A DNA stretch of 12,539 bases from Entrophospora sp. SA101 (Eukaryota; Glomeromycota; Glomeromycetes; Entrophosporales; Entrophosporaceae): NCBI GenBank assembly GCA_958430865.1, contig CAUDNR010000658.1, positions 12,251 to 24,789 of the forward strand. The letters run 5' to 3'. Under the pieces are notes generated by a model that was not told where the DNA came from, made no database searches, and worked only from the letters and a program-made list of their open reading frames with translations. This document shows positions 1 to 7,630 of this stretch, in pieces. The position numbers and the translations under genes were made by a program. The first letter of the stretch is position 1. Every line of letters starts with the position of its first letter.

Positions 1-127
1 ACTTCACCTGTCTAATCACTAAAGAATCATTAAATGTCGCGATGCACCCACGATCTAACCCATCACGATGCAAATTTGTTATGAGCTCGTTGCTAGCCTT
101 AATAGCACGACTAATTCTGGTATTCAT
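1..127 (-). CDS. Partial N-terminal coding exon, possibly von Willebrand A-like
   Basis: Read on the minus strand, an ATG at 127-125 opens a frame of 42 codons that runs off the left edge with no stop. An in-frame TAA lies just upstream of the ATG, so this is the first possible start in this frame. The residues suggest an amphipathic helix (RISRAIKASNELITNL) followed by a beta strand with CIATFNDSLVIRQ. This resembles the segment just after the metal-binding DxSxS in von Willebrand A domains (helix 1, then a GIVTF-type strand). The DxSxS motif itself is absent, so either it lies on an upstream exon, the gene is truncated, or the resemblance is chance. A TATA motif about 60 nt upstream supports a genuine 5' end. 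Coding is fairly convincing; the domain call is inference from short sequence. Confidence 0.45.
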   Translation of the reverse strand, partial: MNTRISRAIKASNELITNLHRDGLDRGCIATFNDSLVIRQVK

Positions 128-182
128 TTTTTTTTGTTATAATTATTGTTTCAAAAAATATTGAGACGGCCCAGAGACCGCC

Positions 183-188
183 TTTATA
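183..188 (-). promoter_or_regulatory. TATA-like box for the left-edge gene
   Basis: TATAAA on the minus strand, followed by a GC-richer stretch (GGCGGTCTCTGGGCC), lies about 56-61 nt upstream of the ATG at 127. The spacing matches that of the TATA-like motif ahead of the kinase gene in this window. Function is inferred from position. Confidence 0.35.
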
Positions 189-923
189 CAAATTAAAAGA
201 AATATCGTGTGATTAAAAATCATTAAAATAATTAGATAAACAATGTACAGTTTCCCTTTTATATATACATAATATAAGTTGGCCTTTATTAAATTTCCTT
301 TATTTATAAAATTGTTTGTTTTTGTGGTTATTATTATTTATCGGATTGATTTTGTTCAACAAATGCGTTCATTTTCTGTTTTTCAATTCCAAGGAGAAAC
401 AAGACTGGAATCAATCTAAAAATAATCAATCAAAAAGGGATGTGTGTGGTTTGATCATTTAACATTAAGAGTAGAATTTGTAATTCAACGACGATGATCA
501 TTATTATTTATTATCTATTATCCATCTATATTTGGTAGTTGTTAGAGAATGTGTTCATTGGCAGAAATCAATCACACACAAACAATAATGATTACTGGTG
601 CAAACGTTTCATATTCCTAGTGGAACTTTATAAATATTACACTGTTCAGAATGTTGGGAATACAGCACAAAAAAATCGCGTGTCTTCATATAGTACTTTA
701 TAACATTTGTATTGCATTATTGTATAAAATTTGTTTTTTTTATACTTTGAAAATCTTCAATAAAATATTATGTTTTACACTTGATTAAAAGTAATTATCA
801 ATTATTTACCAATACTTCTCTCGTCCCTAACCTTGATCTTCCGCGATATACTTTTCTAGTATATAAACGTATATTTGCTGATCGCTAATAATAGTCTCCC
901 GTTATGCTTGTTACGAATTTCTT
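189..923. other. Non-coding AT-rich stretch
   Basis: I see no sustained reading frame, RNA gene or clear repeat here. The stretch is AT-rich with short T-runs. It is bounded by the putative promoter of the left-edge gene and a short minus-strand open segment. Confidence 0.5.
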
Positions 924-998
924 CTATGATGGAGAATTTGATTCTGGTTGAGCTGGTGCTTGCTCTGCAACTATATTGTCAACACCAATGAGATTTTC
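924..998 (-). other. Short open segment resembling a protein C-terminus
   Basis: A minus-strand frame of 24 residues ends at a TAG (926-924). It reads like a soluble C-terminal tail (VDNIVAEQAPAQPESNSPS), rich in Q, P, S and E. That composition is unusual for the surrounding AT-rich DNA, which elsewhere translates to K, N, I and F. Upstream it is closed by a TGA, so it would need a splice acceptor nearby or be a remnant. No start codon and no recognised family. It may be the last exon of a minus-strand gene or simply chance. Confidence 0.15.
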
Positions 999-1222
999 TC
1001 AGATTCCACTGATGATAGATAGAACCAATGCACGTGAATATACCAGACATCTTTTTTTTTTAAAAAATATATTTATAAAATTATATGTCTAAATCAAAAA
1101 TTTGGTACAAAATTCACTATATAAAAAAAGAAAAATTTATTTTCGAAAAATAATTAATAGCGTTGATGATTATGGAATGAGGTACAATAATACATTAATC
1201 CTTAAGAAGCTTTCAAATCTTT

Positions 1223-1715
1223 CTATTTCATCTTGTAGTTTATTTGATCATTTAAAATACATTGAAGTGTAATATATTTCTCATTCAAATCTATAAATAA
1301 TTGTTTGTTTTCCTCGTCCGAATCATCATACTCTTCATCTCCATATTCAAAATATGTATATGGAAGTTTATCCTGAGCTTTATTATATACATTTGTTAAA
1401 TCTTTACGAATTTTTATAAGATTTTCATATATCCTAATATATTCATTTCTTATAAAGCAATCCAATTTATTGATCCTTTTTAATCTTAACCACACCATTA
1501 TGTCATCCCTATATATATATAATCGACGTCTTCCCTCTTTATACCATGTTTTGTTTACTAACATTACATTTGCAATTTTTATTGGATCTTCGATTTGCTT
1601 TATAATTTTTACCAATTAGTTCTGGTGGTAATTTAAACACTGGAGCATTAGAATTCACATGCTCGATTTCTTCTCTAACCTCTACTAGATCTCCAGCCTC
1701 GAAGGGTCTTTGCTG
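1223..1715 (-). pseudogene. F-box-like gene broken by a one-base frameshift
   Basis: Two overlapping minus-strand frames together form one protein. The first, open from 1715, has an acidic lead (VEVREEIEHV) and runs into FKLPPELIG. The second, ending at 1223, continues with KIIKQIEDPIKIANVMLVNKTW and then RRRLYIYRDD. Joined, this matches the F-box pattern: LPPEL, hydrophobic residues, then LVNKxW about 25 residues on. F-box proteins recruit substrates to SCF ubiquitin ligases through Skp1. The frames meet at a run of five A (1606-1610 on plus); one base too many there explains the break. The rest is helical and charged, with an acidic patch (EYGDEEYDDSDEEN). No ATG leads the first frame, so an upstream exon is likely; a branch-like TCTAATC and an AG precede it. 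A sequencing error or a real pseudogene are both possible. Confidence 0.45.
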
Positions 1716-2192
1716 TCATCTAGATTAGAAAGTGCTTTGACTATATAGTTAAAAGTTTGGATAATATAAGATTACATTTTTGTTTTATTTTATATAGAAT
1801 GCAGAAATGTTTAATTTGAAAATTTTATTAATTTATTATTATGCCTAGTTTCATTAACTGACATGCTATGCATGCCCAGCTCGTTCCACTCACTTGTCTG
1901 ATAACTACTTTGACAGAAAAAAATTTTTTTTCTTGGATTACATAGTAAATTGATATGAAATTGAGACTTACATGTCCTTGTGGATATGCATGATATAAAA
2001 AAAATTAATGGTATCGAAATTACTATGAAGTTGGCTTCTGGAACACCTTGTGAATATAAACTGGATAAATTGTCACAGAAAAAAACGAGTATTGTCCCAG
2101 AAACACCCATATTATACAATAGTTTTTCCTTTAAAAAATCAATGGATCCATTAACATGTCAGTTGTATGCTGTATTTTATCACAGTTACAAA
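1716..2192. other. No supported gene; possible decayed 3' part of the reverse transcriptase
   Basis: Both strands carry open frames of about 90-100 codons here (minus 2119-1811 and plus 1980-2249), overlapping each other. Neither resembles a family I recognise. The minus strand lies downstream of the decayed reverse transcriptase and could be its worn 3' portion, but no motif confirms this. Confidence 0.3.
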
Positions 2193-2880
2193 TTAGACAT
2201 GCATTTTTCCTGTATATTCAATTGTAAATATATTACCTTTTTCAATTAATTCTAATGGTTTATCTTCTTTTTTAAGATTAATGTCATAGATTTCCATTAG
2301 TGAGTGGAATATCCCAAATATTGTCAAATAACTAATGCAATTATATCATCTAGATAACTATATATTGTAATTTTGCTAGTCATTTCTTTCAAGATGTTAC
2401 ACCCTATCATTGCTAGTGTTAAATTAGCAATCTACTGGATTCATCAGGAAATTTTTCTGACGCAGATTTATGTAATTATTACACTGTTTACGTAAGTTTA
2501 TGGCAGGCCCATAATATTATGCAAATAAGCATACAAAAATTATGCAATTATTACATTGAGTGTAAAATATTACATAATTTTTATGCAAATATTACAACTT
2601 TACATATTAAAATTTACGGATGTAATATTGCGGCGGGGAAAATTTCCTGATGTTACCAATAGGCAGTCCTTTGATTTCAAAATACGTTTCGTTTTTATAT
2701 TTAATGAAAAGAATCTTTTTATAAGTACCCATTTGAAGTGCTTAGGATCACTACTAAGGAGGCACTGAGCATATTTCAACACTATCTACTAAACATCTTG
2801 TAGCAGATGTATGCATATCTTTAACATCTGCTGCGAATACTTTCATGTTACCATCTGGGAAATTGAAAGTCTAATGGATG
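2193..2880 (-). pseudogene. Decayed retroelement reverse transcriptase, split by a MITE
   Basis: The minus strand carries reverse-transcriptase landmarks in the right order but in shifting frames. Motif A-like FAADVKDM lies at 2814-2837, with the Asp expected to bind metal. Motif B-like YFEIKGLPIGN ends at 2652. Motif C YSYLDDIIALV has the YLDD catalytic box at 2345-2356. A further open stretch then runs to a stop at 2193 (about HSLMEIYDINLKKEDKP and on). In-frame stops and at least three frame changes rule out a working protein. The spacing between motifs B and C fits only if the 211-bp inverted-repeat element at 2442-2652 is removed. The GLPIGN form and YLDD are closer to Penelope-like or other non-LTR enzymes than to Gypsy/Copia, but the class is not settled. 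Decay on both sides of the insert indicates an old copy. Confidence 0.55.
2442..2652. mobile_element. 211-bp MITE-like element with CATCAGG termini
   Basis: The left end reads CATCAGGAAATTTTTC and the right end, reverse-complemented, CATCAGGAAATTTTCC: 15 of 16 positions match. The interior is AT-rich with internal near-inverted copies of AAAATTATG, TGTAAT and ATTACA and encodes nothing. Each side is flanked by TT (plus strand), which fits a 2-bp target duplication. Removing the element and one TT restores the spacing of the surrounding reverse transcriptase between motifs B and C. It is a non-autonomous DNA transposon by structure; the superfamily is unknown because TT is not a common target duplication. 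Confidence 0.65.
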
Positions 2881-3071
2881 GACTTTCTAATATCCTATCT
2901 ATTTTTGATAGTAATGGTTGTGAGTGATTTACTCACTTTTTCATTTATCAAGCCTACATTATGTTGGACATTTATATATTTGGCAATATACATATAATAT
3001 TGGTATTTAAATTCTATTGAAATATATATTTCCAAACTATATTTTTTTATTATTGAATATATATCTTTCTA

Positions 3072-3713
3072 GTGATGTTAGCTGGCAGAAAACCCTTGGC
3101 TTAAATAAATCCCAGTTGATGAAAAACTTTTCAGATAGTACTAAGCTTTCCAGTATCATTATTACCGTTATTATTGCTACTAATATTATTACTACTAATA
3201 ATATTATTATTTACTATTATTATTATAATATTCCGCCATTACTACAGCACTATTTAATGATTTGAATAAGTTTTATTCGAATTATTTATTTTATTCATTA
3301 ATATCAAGGATTTGAATATTCGAATTACATTGAAGATTTATTCGAATAATTTAATAATAATAAAATGAACAATTATAATAATTCGAATAAAACGAATAAA
3401 TTGAATAAAACGAATAAAACCAATAAAACGAAATAATTCAAATAAAACGAATAATAAAATGATAACTGATAATAATTCGAATTAATATTAATTGCTAATA
3501 CTAAGATTGGGTTGTATTACGAATAGAAACTCTAACTATTGCTTTTATCCTGGAACGAATATTGTATTTTTTTTTTTTTGTCATTCTAAGTAATTTAGAT
3601 GGACCCACCTCGACTAAGTGTTTATGTCATTGGATTCTACACTAAAATTCCAGACGTAAAAACGAATGTTAAGAAATATTTTTTTTTTAGCCAGCTTAGC
3701 CGGCTAACATCAC
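3072..3713. mobile_element. Possible 642-bp TA-flanked element with short inverted repeats
   Basis: GTGATGTTAGCTGGC at 3072-3086 is repeated in inverted form at 3699-3713 (GCCGGCTAACATCAC) with one mismatch. Both ends are bordered by TA, the target duplication of Tc1/mariner-type transposons. At the right end the repeat overlaps a perfect palindrome, TTAGCCGGCTAA (3696-3707). No transposase is encoded. The interior holds ATT trinucleotide runs (about 3155-3230), one CGAATAAA-rich block (3261-3534) and T-runs. The inverted repeats are short for the distance, so chance is not excluded, but their GC content in such AT-rich DNA makes it less likely. Confidence 0.4.
3261..3534. repeat. CGAATAAA-rich repeat block, copy 1
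   Basis: Irregular iterations of TTCGAATAA, GAATAAAACGAATAAA and related words fill this stretch on both strands. It ends in GTATTACGAATAGAAACTCT plus one A (3514-3534), which recurs exactly at the end of the second block. Non-coding. Confidence 0.6.
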
Positions 3714-3715
3714 TA

Positions 3716-4230
3716 TATTTTTCTGCCATTCTTTGTACAAAAAAAGAATAGAACTCTACAATAAATATTTTTTTTTGAAAAAATCTCTTCATTACATCAA
3801 AACTAGAGAACTATTCTATCAAATAATGAGGCTATTTTTTTAAAAGGTAGGACAGAGAGTGACAGTTATCTGTGGCTGCTAAAATTTTTGGGTTCTCATC
3901 ACTAAAACTTTTCAAACTGACCCGGAGACCCGACTTTTATTTTTCTATGTTATTAAAATATTTTTATAATAAAAATCCTAGAATTTTTTAAGCCGTAATT
4001 TTTTTACTATTCTAACTCTTCATAAAACATATAGGACACAATTATATACTGCAATAATTAATGTACTGATTAAAAATGGCGAAGAAACTTTAAAAGATTT
4101 TTTGATGAAATTAAAATACAATATTTAGACATTGTTTAGTAATGTATGGAATAAATTGTATTTTTTACTTAGGCATAAGCAATAACTCTCCAAAAAGGAC
4201 GAGAAATTTTATTAATGAATTGATTTAATA
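3716..4230. other. Non-coding interval with a GC-richer patch
   Basis: There is no open frame of note. The stretch at about 3846-3942 is richer in GC than its surroundings (GACAGAGAGTGACAG, TGACCCGGAGACCCGAC) and contains GGTTCTCATCAC, loosely like an RNA polymerase III B box. It could be a worn SINE or transposon end, but no matching A box or poly(A) tail is convincing. Confidence 0.3.
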
Positions 4231-4264
4231 AAGAGGGCTTTAATTTAAAGAGGGCTTTAATTTA
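4231..4264. repeat. 17-bp direct tandem repeat, two copies
   Basis: AAGAGGGCTTTAATTTA occurs twice in immediate succession (4231-4247 and 4248-4264) without mismatch. It looks like a simple replication-slippage duplication. Confidence 0.8.
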
Positions 4265-4267
4265 AAC

Positions 4268-4511
4268 ACATATTATTAATAAGGCTCCGAATAAACCGAA
4301 TTGAGTCGAATTTTAAAGTAATTCGATTTGATTCGAATTCCAAAAAACTGGATTTGATTCGAATTCCTAAATTTCTTTTAAGTTTCTATTCGAATAAGGT
4401 TTATTCGAATGATTTGTTTTATTCGTTATGAATTTGGGTGATTGAAATCATTGAATGTTTATTTGAATAAAACGAATAAAACGAGAACAAGTATTACGAA
4501 TAGAAACTCTA
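4268..4511. repeat. CGAATAAA-rich repeat block, copy 2
   Basis: A second stretch built of TTCGAAT, GATTCGAATTCC, GAATAAAACGAATAAA and CCGAATAAACCGAATTGAG. Like the block at 3261-3534 it ends in the 21-base word starting GTATTACGAATAG (4491-4511). The shared end shows the two blocks are related copies rather than independent low-complexity DNA. Confidence 0.6.
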
Positions 4512-4555
4512 CATATTGATATTAATAACAATAATGATAATTGCATTATTGATTG

Positions 4556-4860
4556 TTTCAGAAGAACAATCTGATTCTGGAAATGTAATTGCAAATAATG
4601 CAAATAATATTAATGATGTTTCATTACTTAACAATAATATGAAAAGGAGCTTCCTGAATTGGAAGAAGATAGTAAAAATGATACATTATGTTCAGGTTAT
4701 GACGAATCAATTGAAAATTAATCAGAATTATTTGAAAAAAAATGACAACAATGTTTTAGGGATTATGAATAAAGTTAAGGTTAATGACTCATTAACTTGT
4801 AATAGTCCAATGGAAATTTCATACTATTATTTCATGAAGTCTGTTATCCTTGCAGTTTAA
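4556..4860 (+). pseudogene. Frameshifted exon-like remnant, unknown product
   Basis: An acceptor-like TTTCAG (4556-4561) is followed by a frame beginning EEQSDSGNVIANNANN. A second frame opens at 4638 and ends with a TAA at 4719-4721. It reads YEKELPELEEDSK followed by SGYDESIEN, an acidic soluble tail of the sort found at the C-terminus of kinases and similar proteins in this fungal group. The two frames would join after one frameshift in an AAT-rich stretch. The first frame continues to a TAA at 4858-4860 but becomes low-complexity. No ATG leads it and the region upstream is repeat, so this is likely the last exon of a lost or displaced gene. The family resemblance is inference only. Confidence 0.3.
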
Positions 4861-4972
4861 AGGAACGCAACTTATGTAAAAGATGAATTTTATTTTTATT
4901 GTAAATAAAATTTATACCACATGACACTCAATTTTTTTTGGGAAATTTCACAAATTGGGTAAACGAGAACCT

Positions 4973-4980
4973 TATAAAAA
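4973..4980 (+). promoter_or_regulatory. TATA-like box upstream of the kinase gene
   Basis: TATAAAAA-like sequence about 55-62 nt before the kinase ATG, followed at once by a run of A then T (A 4976-4985, T 4986-4994). Poly(dA:dT) tracts of this kind exclude nucleosomes at fungal promoters. The role is inferred from position. Confidence 0.4.
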
Positions 4981-5034
4981 AAAAATTTTTTTTTGACAAA
5001 TTATATTAGTTAATTTAAAGACAAGTTGTTGGAG

Positions 5035-6457
5035 ATGGAAAAAACTAAAGAAAATAAAAATCATAATGATACTTCTGCTGACAGAAATGAAGAAGATAAA
5101 TATTCAAAGGAAAGAAAAAAATATTGTGGAGAATGTCGAATTTGCAATAGACATAACACTTGGTATTCATGGTGCCAATCATGTGATCCAAAGATATTAA
5201 CTGAAGGATGGACTAGTGAGAATGAAATACTAGATGAGTTGATTAAAAGCACACAACTTAAAGCAAAAGCTTATGATAATGAATTTTATCTTCAATGGAT
5301 TCCTTATAATGATTTAACAAATATTGAAAAGATTGATGAAGGTGGTTTTGCAACTATATACAAAGCTACTTGGATAAATGGCAAGAAAAGTATAAATTAT
5401 GGTTATGGAAATAATGAAAGAATTATTAAAGATAGGACTGTGGCATTAAAAAAATTACATAACTCTCAGAATATTTATGATGAATTTTTTAATGAGGTAA
5501 AAAATTTATTTTCAGATTTTTTAAATATTATTATAATTATTATTGTAATTAAACATTTATTTGTTTTTTTAGTTCAAAAATTATCTAAAATTTTGTGATA
5601 ATCTAAATATAATTAAAATTTATGGATTAACACAAGATCCAATTACAAAAGAATATATATTTGCAATGAGATATATGGAGGATGGAAGTCTTCAAAATTA
5701 TTTAACTAAAGATTTTAAAAATTTAAAATGGAAAGACAAAATTAAAATTCTTTATTATATTATTAAAGGTTTAAGAGATATTCATCAACAAAAAGTTATT
5801 CATCATGACCTTCATAGTGGTAATATTCTTCAAGAAAGCAATCTAGCATTTATTACAGACTTAGGATTATCATGTCCAGTTAGTCAAATATCATCATCAT
5901 CAAACAAAAACAATATATTTGGAGTACTATCATATGTTGCACCAGAAGTTTTAAGAGAGAAACCATATACAATGGCATCAGACATGTATAGTTTTGGAGT
6001 TCTGATGTCAGTAATATCAACTGGCCAACAACCATTCAGCAATCTAGCACATGATATAAGCCTTGCAATGAAAATATGTGAGGGTATAAGACCTGGATTT
6101 TCAAACAACACTCCAAAATTCTACATTGAACTGGCTTACAGATGCATGGATGCTGATCCAAGTAAACGTCCAACTGCTAATGAAATTCATGTGATTATTG
6201 AAATGTGGTACAGTTCATTTGATGATCAGGTAATAGATAATTTTGAAAATTATGGATCAAAAAAAAGGATTGATGAATTTAAATCAATTAGAAAGGAATT
6301 TGACAAAATGGATGTAATAAAATTTCATCCATTAACAATTACTGCAACAATTCATCCAAATGCAGTTTATACCAGCAGATTATTAAATTTTACAGATCTT
6401 CCTCAACTTGTGAATTCTAATAAAGTAACAATTATTAATAATAATGGTAATTACTAA
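5035..6457 (+). CDS. TKL-type protein kinase with N-terminal Cys4 motif (one intron)
   Basis: Exons 5035-5496 and 5573-6457 join in phase 0 to give 448 residues. Residues 1-30 are charged and probably disordered. Cysteines at 34/37 and 47/50 (CxxC, nine residues, CxxC, plus C31) could bind zinc. The kinase domain spans about 93-366: glycine loop EGGFATIY with D101 and A106 replacing two usual glycines, VALK lysine K139, helix-C Glu154, catalytic HHDLHSGN (D233, N238), DLG at 250-252, APE at 277-279, and CMDADPSKRPT with R353. HHD in place of HRD makes it a non-RD kinase. All catalytic residues are present, so it should phosphorylate Ser/Thr, perhaps Tyr. The tail (367-448), with HPNAVYTSRLLNF, is typical of the expanded TKL family of Glomeromycotina. 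ATG 5035 was chosen because upstream codons in frame lack another ATG. Substrate unknown; probably cytosolic. The tail lies inside the 2,300-bp duplication. Confidence 0.9.
5497..5572 (+). other. Spliceosomal intron of the kinase gene (76 bp)
   Basis: Donor GTAAAA and acceptor TTTTTTTAG bound an AT-rich insert with in-frame stops. Removing it joins FFNE to FKNYLKF, which restores helix C and the KIYGLTQD strand in a single frame. The splice point falls directly after the codon of the conserved helix-C Glu154. No strong branch point is visible; TTAAAC at 5549-5554 is a candidate. Confidence 0.85.
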
Positions 6458-7630
6458 TATTTTATTTTATTTGTTTATTAATAATTTAAGTTTATTATTA
6501 ACAAATTATATTAATGTTCATTCTTGTGATGAAATTTTTTTTAGATTCTCAACAGATTGATTTAGATGTGCTAGATCTATTGTAATTATTTTATTTATTT
6601 TCAAACTTATCTTTAGATTTAAATATTTATATTTATAAATAACTTTAAATAAAAAAGCTCATGTGCCTAAATTATATTGTCAACTAGAAAATTTATACAA
6701 GTTTTTTGAATGAATTTTGTGTTTCCACTTTGTTCATGTGATTGAGTGTTTTACAGTTCTTTTATTGGATCAGGTTCTTTCTTTTCTTTCTTTAAGGTTT
6801 GTTGATCCATTACCCATTGCTATAATCTGGGGTCATTAAAAACATGCCTTGATCTGGTTTGGGAAAAACTTGAAAGAATTCATGCAATTCAGCCAACACT
6901 TCTCATTTTGGAACTATTGATGAGCAATCACAACTTTAATAGATAAATTGTTTTTTCATATTTAATAGAACTGCCATGTTTACTTTCTTCATATATATAA
7001 GGTTTTACGACTAGAGTAGGTTTTTTATTTTAAATTGAACAAGAAAAACGTCTGCTTAAATAGATTATTAATGCATTCATTGATTCCAAAGTATATATTG
7101 TTGATTTTTGGTTGAATTACAACCTCAAATGGGTTGTTAAAAGATATAACTTATGTCACTGATCTTTTGAAAAGTAATGTAATAACATTGCGAGGGATCC
7201 TTGCTACATTAATATTATTAATATTAATAAAACTCCTGCATTATGTGTGTTAGAATTCTTTTATTATCATTATCATTTATCATCTTTACATACATACACC
7301 TTGAAGGTTCCTTTTTGATTACTGATTTTTAAACATTTCAAGATTGCTTATGAATTCAAAGTGATGCAAGCCTTTGAGCCTTATTTCAAAGAAACTGGCA
7401 AAAGTAGTTCCAAAGTTGTCGACGAATCTTTATCTTTTCAATTTTGTGAAGCTTCAACACCTTGAGTTGAAGGACCGACCCTATAGCTTAGAAGTCAAGC
7501 AAGCCAAAGAGAGAGAGAGAAGGTCTATGAAAACAACACGAGCTCTCAAATCTAAACTTACCTTCACTAGCTAGATTCCTATTAGCCACAGCCGTGTAAC
7601 AATTAACCTATTGAATAAACTTCACGCATA
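6458..7630. other. Kinase 3' flank and non-coding DNA (unit 1)
   Basis: The stretch starts with the T-rich 3' untranslated region of the kinase; AATAAA at 6648-6653 is a candidate polyadenylation signal. Further on are a C/T tract (6776-6793), an AT near-palindrome around 7207-7230 and a (GA)n tract (7507-7522). A 66-codon TTG-led frame at 7374-7574 has no recognisable features. A plus-strand open segment near 6807-6950 (around CLDLVWEKLERIHAIQP) looks protein-like but is closed by stops on both sides. Confidence 0.45.
6648..6653 (+). terminator. Candidate polyadenylation signal of the kinase
   Basis: AATAAA about 190 nt after the stop codon, in T-rich DNA. Fungal polyadenylation signals are loose, so this is only the best match; it recurs at 8948-8953 in the second unit. 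Confidence 0.3.

Noticed and set aside
1811..2249. Overlapping frames on minus (1811-2119) and plus (1980-2249)
   Set aside because: No recognisable domain, no splice signals, and the two occupy the same DNA; at best worn 3' sequence of the neighbouring reverse transcriptase.
2556..2782. Frames of 60-70 codons on both strands
   Set aside because: They cross the end of the 211-bp MITE and the broken reverse transcriptase, so they are chance readings.
3017..3265. 82-codon plus-strand frame
   Set aside because: Mostly ATT/ATA repeats giving strings of Ile, Thr and Tyr, overlapping a putative transposon end.
3846..3942. Possible SINE or tRNA-like sequence
   Set aside because: Only a loose B-box-like word is present; no cloverleaf, no convincing A box and no poly(A) end.
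7374..7574. 66-codon frame, repeated at 9674-9874
   Set aside because: It starts at TTG, has no motif, and passes through a (GA)n tract; it occurs twice only because the segment is duplicated.
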